Source: Scatolibacter rhodanostii
GTDB taxonomy: Bacteria; Bacillota; Clostridia; Oscillospirales; Acutalibacteraceae
Assembly (NCBI RefSeq): GCF_900197595.1
Contig: NZ_FZLO01000001.1
Coordinates: forward strand, 682,001 to 746,000
Reading direction: 5' to 3'
DNA length: 64,000 bases
Shown here: positions 61,070 through 64,000 of the stretch, piece by piece
Layout of the letters: each line of letters opens with the position of its first letter
Position numbering within the stretch: position 1 is the first letter of the stretch
Notes under the pieces: generated by a model
Databases searched by the model: none
Seen by the model: the letters and a program-made list of their open reading frames with translations, nothing else
Told to the model about the DNA's origin: nothing
Translations under genes and position numbers: made by a program

Positions 61070-61097
61070 ATATAAATAGCACAGCTGCTATTTATAT
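61070..61097. repeat. 28-bp palindrome in the priA-def gap
   Basis: Arms ATATAAATAGC / GCTATTTATAT, 11 bases each and perfect, with loop ACAGCT. No T-run follows. It is 38 bases before the def ATG on the minus strand and could be an operator or leader hairpin. Confidence 0.6.
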
Positions 61098-61173
61098 TCT
61101 TTACTAAAATTCTTATATTTTGTAGAAGTAAAACCTACATTTTGTTTGCTTATTCATGCTTTTACCAAGCCTA

Positions 61174-63612
61174 TTATAACACATGATAAGGGTTGGTAGC
61201 AGCATAAACAGTCACTCCAGTATTTTTTTTATCCAACGCAAAATTTTTGAGTAGATTTGTCATCATTTCTCTGAATTTTACTGTGTTTTTACATTTAATC
61301 AGAATTTTATACCGATACTTTTCACTGACTTTTGCCACAGCAGCTGGCGCCGGCTGCAGTACCCGCAGTGGTAAAGAAGGGTATTGTTCTTTCGCCAACT
61401 CGCTTAGTGTCTGTAAAAAGCGTTGTGCTGCTTGTCTAACTCTTTTTTCATTGATACCCGTAAAACCCGTTACGCAAATATCTACAAAAGGTGGATACAA
61501 GAGCGCTTTACGAAATGCAATTTCCGCTTCATAAAAGCCTTCGTAATCTTGCTGTGCCGCCAAAGCAAGATATTCGTTTTCAGGGTAATAAGTTTGGATC
61601 AGTGCTTCGCCTTTGCTGCTACGACGCCCGGCTCTGCCAACAACTTGTGTGAGCAAGTCAAACGTTTGCTCATTACTGCGGAAATCATCGCTAAAAAGCA
61701 TTAAATCAGCCGAAAGTACACCCACTAACGTGACATTCTCAAAGTCAAGTCCTTTTGCCACCATTTGTGTACCGACCATAACATCATAATCGCCTTTGCG
61801 AAATTCATCCAATTTATTTTCAAGGCTATATTTGCCTGCTGTAGAATCCGTATCAATACGTAATATTTTGGCATCAGGCAGGCACTTTGCTAGCTCTTCT
61901 TCTGCTTTTTGTGTACCCGAACCCCTAAACTGCACATACTCACTGCCACAACTTGGGCAGATATCTTTAAACTTGACAGAATATCCACAATAGTGGCACA
62001 TTAGCCGACCATTCGCCGCGTGATAAGTAAGAGAAATGCTGCAATGCGGACATGATGCCACCTCGCCGCATTCTTTACAGGCTATAAAAGTATGATAACC
62101 ACGTCGATTTAAAAGGATAATCGATTGCTTATGCTTATCAAAGTTTTCTTGCAGACAAGCGGATAAAGTAGGGCTTATTAAAGTACCTGCTGTAGCCATT
62201 TCTTCTTTGTTCAAATCAATTAAAGCCACCTCTGGCATTTCAGCTTCACCAAAACGAGAAGTGAGCTTATAAAGAGAAAAACGACCGGTTTGGGTAGCGT
62301 AATACGACTCAATCGAGGGTGTCGCAGAGGAAAACAAGCACAGACCTTTATTTTCAGCACAGCGCTTAATGGCTACTTCCCTAGCATCATATCTGGGTGC
62401 CGATTCTGACTTATACGTGTGCTCCTGCTCCTCGTCCATGACGATTAACCCTAGATTTTGAATTGGAGCAAACACAGCGGAGCGTGTTCCTACGACAATT
62501 TTCGCCTCACCACGCTTAACACGTTTCCATTCATCTAGCCTCTCTCCCAAAGAGAGCTTGCTGTGAAAAACAGCTACTGCCTCCCCAAAAAGAGCCGAAA
62601 ACTGGCGAATTGTTTGTGTCGTCAACGAAATTTCAGGTACCATGACAATGATTCCCCGACCCATTGCATATACATGCTGCATAAGCTTCATAAAAACAGA
62701 GGTTTTTCCGCTCCCTGTTACCCCATAAAGCAACGCACAAGCACTTTTCTCTTTGTCAAATTCAGATTTTAGCCCATCATAAGCCTGCTGTTGTTCTGGT
62801 GACAAACAAATGTCGCTGTTAATTTGTTCGCATTCACCCATTTCAGGACGACGATACACCTCATATCCAAAACGTTCTGCTGCCCCTTTTTCTGCCAAAG
62901 CTTTCAGAACAGCCATGCTTGCTCCTGTAAAGTAGCAAATCTCTTTTTCTGAAACCGTCCCTACCTCTAAAAGCGTTTGATACAGCTCTGCTTGACGCGG
63001 CGACAATTTACCTGAAAAATCAGGGACAGCACGCACCATCTTTGAAAAGGCATCTTTAATTTTAGTGGACGCCTTATTTACCCTTAAGATAATACCTTTT
63101 TGCAATAAATCTACAAATTCAGGGCAACTCTCTGTGATGCCTAGTGTTTTAGCCACCACATCAAACGGCACCGATTTCACAGTTTCATATAAAAGGGAAA
63201 GAACTTGCTTCTGTATACCGCTGTAATTTTCAAGATTCTCAAAGCCGTCTTTTAAAATATAGCTATTTTTCAGACGGTAGCCAAACCCGGCAGGAATCAT
63301 CAATTTGGCAGCCTCAAATAATGTGCAGAAATATCGTTCCCGAAGCCAAAAGACAAGCTGAATCATTTCTGCATCCAATACAGGCACTTTATCAAGTAGC
63401 TGTAGAATGGATTTCATCGCTGCATTCGGTTTTTCTTCAGCATTTTCAGAAACAGAAAGCACCAAACCCACGCGTCCTATATTTCCTCGCCCAAAAGGCA
63501 CAAGAACTCGCACGCCAAGCTTTATTTCTGCCTCTAGCTCATGGGGAACAGAATAGGTAAACGGCTTGTCAAAATGATATAGTGTGTTCTCAACAGCTGT
63601 TTCAACCCACAT
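61174..63612 (-). CDS. priA: Primosomal protein N' (replication restart helicase)
   Basis: The 812-residue helicase restarts stalled forks. It has the N-terminal 3'-DNA-binding domain (TYSVPHELEAEIKLGVRVLVPFG), Walker A YGVTGSGKTSVFMKL, DEEQEHTYKSESAPRYDARE, a zinc region with eight Cys (CKECGEVASCPHCS, CHYCGY, CPSCGS), and motifs V-VI (GTQMVAKGLDFENVTLVGVL, QVVGRAGRR). It is about the usual length. It follows rpoZ by 7 bases. CoaBC, found between rpoZ and priA in Bacillus, is absent. Confidence 0.97.
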   Translation of the reverse strand: MWVETAVENTLYHFDKPFTYSVPHELEAEIKLGVRVLVPFGRGNIGRVGLVLSVSENAEEKPNAAMKSILQLLDKVPVLDAEMIQLVFWLRERYFCTLFEAAKLMIPAGFGYRLKNSYILKDGFENLENYSGIQKQVLSLLYETVKSVPFDVVAKTLGITESCPEFVDLLQKGIILRVNKASTKIKDAFSKMVRAVPDFSGKLSPRQAELYQTLLEVGTVSEKEICYFTGASMAVLKALAEKGAAERFGYEVYRRPEMGECEQINSDICLSPEQQQAYDGLKSEFDKEKSACALLYGVTGSGKTSVFMKLMQHVYAMGRGIIVMVPEISLTTQTIRQFSALFGEAVAVFHSKLSLGERLDEWKRVKRGEAKIVVGTRSAVFAPIQNLGLIVMDEEQEHTYKSESAPRYDAREVAIKRCAENKGLCLFSSATPSIESYYATQTGRFSLYKLTSRFGEAEMPEVALIDLNKEEMATAGTLISPTLSACLQENFDKHKQSIILLNRRGYHTFIACKECGEVASCPHCSISLTYHAANGRLMCHYCGYSVKFKDICPSCGSEYVQFRGSGTQKAEEELAKCLPDAKILRIDTDSTAGKYSLENKLDEFRKGDYDVMVGTQMVAKGLDFENVTLVGVLSADLMLFSDDFRSNEQTFDLLTQVVGRAGRRSSKGEALIQTYYPENEYLALAAQQDYEGFYEAEIAFRKALLYPPFVDICVTGFTGINEKRVRQAAQRFLQTLSELAKEQYPSLPLRVLQPAPAAVAKVSEKYRYKILIKCKNTVKFREMMTNLLKNFALDKKNTGVTVYAATNPYHVL

Positions 63613-63619
63613 GGATTAA

Positions 63620-63832
63620 TTACAGCTTACCATGCAAAATTTCCGGCTCTACAATGTCATATTTTCCGGCAACGAAATCTTGCACAGCTAAATCAACTGG
63701 CTTTTCAATCATATCTTCGCCTTTGGCTTCTAGTTCTTCTGTAATTTGACGAGCGCGTTTCGCCACGGCAATCACCAAAGAATAGTAGCTTTCGTGAGGG
63801 GTTGTGATGATATTTTCAGAAGGTCTTAGCAT
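63620..63832 (-). CDS. rpoZ: DNA-directed RNA polymerase omega subunit
   Basis: The 70-residue protein has the omega pattern of helix SYYSLVIAVAKRARQITEE and the PVDLAVQDFVAGKY segment. It stabilises the beta' subunit. It lies 2 bases after the gmk stop and directly before priA, the conserved Firmicute order. Confidence 0.92.
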   Translation of the reverse strand: MLRPSENIITTPHESYYSLVIAVAKRARQITEELEAKGEDMIEKPVDLAVQDFVAGKYDIVEPEILHGKL

Positions 63833-63834
63833 AA

Positions 63835-64000
63835 TTACATTACTCCTTTAATGAGGTCATTTTTATTTTTTTTAAGGGTTTCTGCTGTCATAATAGCTTT
63901 AAGCTCAGCGACAGCATCTTCTAAATGATCGTTTACAATCGCATAATCACAATTTTGGGAATAAGGAATTTCTAGTTTTGCCGTTTCCAGTCTTCCTTTG
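63835..64000 (-). CDS. gmk: Guanylate kinase, C-terminal fragment
   Basis: The frame runs off the right window edge and ends with TAA at 63837-63835, giving about 54 residues of the C-terminal part. CDYAIVNDHLEDAVAELKAIM matches the end of guanylate kinase, where the Asn-Asp (VND) pair contacts nucleotide. It phosphorylates GMP to GDP. gmk-rpoZ adjacency confirms the call. Confidence 0.92.
   Translation of the reverse strand, partial: KGRLETAKLEIPYSQNCDYAIVNDHLEDAVAELKAIMTAETLKKNKNDLIKGVM

Noticed and set aside
1-64000. Mobile elements, prophage, CRISPR or defence islands
   Set aside because: No transposase, integrase, phage structural, Cas or restriction genes and no direct-repeat array were seen; only one palindromic element (38897-38955) is repeat-like.

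Overview
The window reads as chromosomal core DNA of an AT-rich, endospore-forming, anaerobic Firmicute of the class Clostridia, most likely near Oscillospirales/Ruminococcaceae. This rests on spore morphogenesis genes (spoVM-like, sipL, spoIVA, an M50 SpoIVFB-like protease), a gerK-type germinant receptor operon, gerW, scpAB, the conserved Firmicute block gmk-rpoZ-priA-def-fmt-rsmB-rlmN-prpC-prkC-rsgA-thiN, strong Shine-Dalgarno sites and frequent TTG/GTG starts. The species assignment is inference. I see no prophage, transposase, CRISPR array or rRNA operon.

Layout. 1-4.8 kb (+): the end of fba, a zinc-ribbon/PASTA pseudokinase, then a metal-resistance operon (ArsR/SmtB sensor, free-standing HMA protein, Zn/Cd-type P-ATPase). 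4.8-12.1 kb (-): a purine operon promoter-MIF-purE-M29 peptidase-purM-purN-purO-AICAR formyltransferase-purD, in which the usual bifunctional PurH is replaced by a lone formyltransferase plus an archaeal-type PurO cyclohydrolase. 12.2-25 kb (-): rimO, a hydrolase, cysS, cysE, tsaD-rimI, a low-molecular-weight phosphatase, polA, dusB, a P-loop kinase and xylB. 25-29.2 kb: an unexplained promoter/terminator-bounded intergenic unit, an HxlR regulator divergent from copA, and an Rrf2 regulator that seems to start at CTG. 29.3-30.5 kb: tRNA-Thr and tRNA-Tyr and two small orphan genes. 30.5-37.2 kb: rpmB (-) and divergent M50-scpA-scpB-DUF2953-gerW-dac-rluB-GNAT-HAD (+). 37.2-40 kb: pyridoxal kinase with a long leader, DUF188, a 59-bp palindrome and degV. 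40-48 kb (+): germinant receptor operon A-C-B-D, adenine deaminase and an alanine/glycine symporter. 48-64 kb (-): the spore-envelope cluster followed (upstream on the minus strand) by the translation/Ser-Thr kinase block.

The most coherent system is at 48.0-52.6 kb on the minus strand. It holds a 28-codon gene resembling spoVM, a terminator, a sigma-E-like promoter, sipL, spoIVA, a 114-aa single-pass membrane protein and a minimal SpoIVFB-like intramembrane protease. The last three are chained by TAATG stop/start overlaps. SpoVM, SipL and SpoIVA form the basement layer of the spore coat in studied species. Finding the protease (normally the pro-sigma-K processing enzyme) translationally coupled behind spoIVA, with a small partner in place of the M23-type SpoIVFA, suggests a mother-cell operon joining coat anchoring to protease-controlled late gene expression. 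Other strong points are the split purH, the PASTA pseudokinase alongside an intact PrkC, and a D-subunit gene in the germinant receptor operon.
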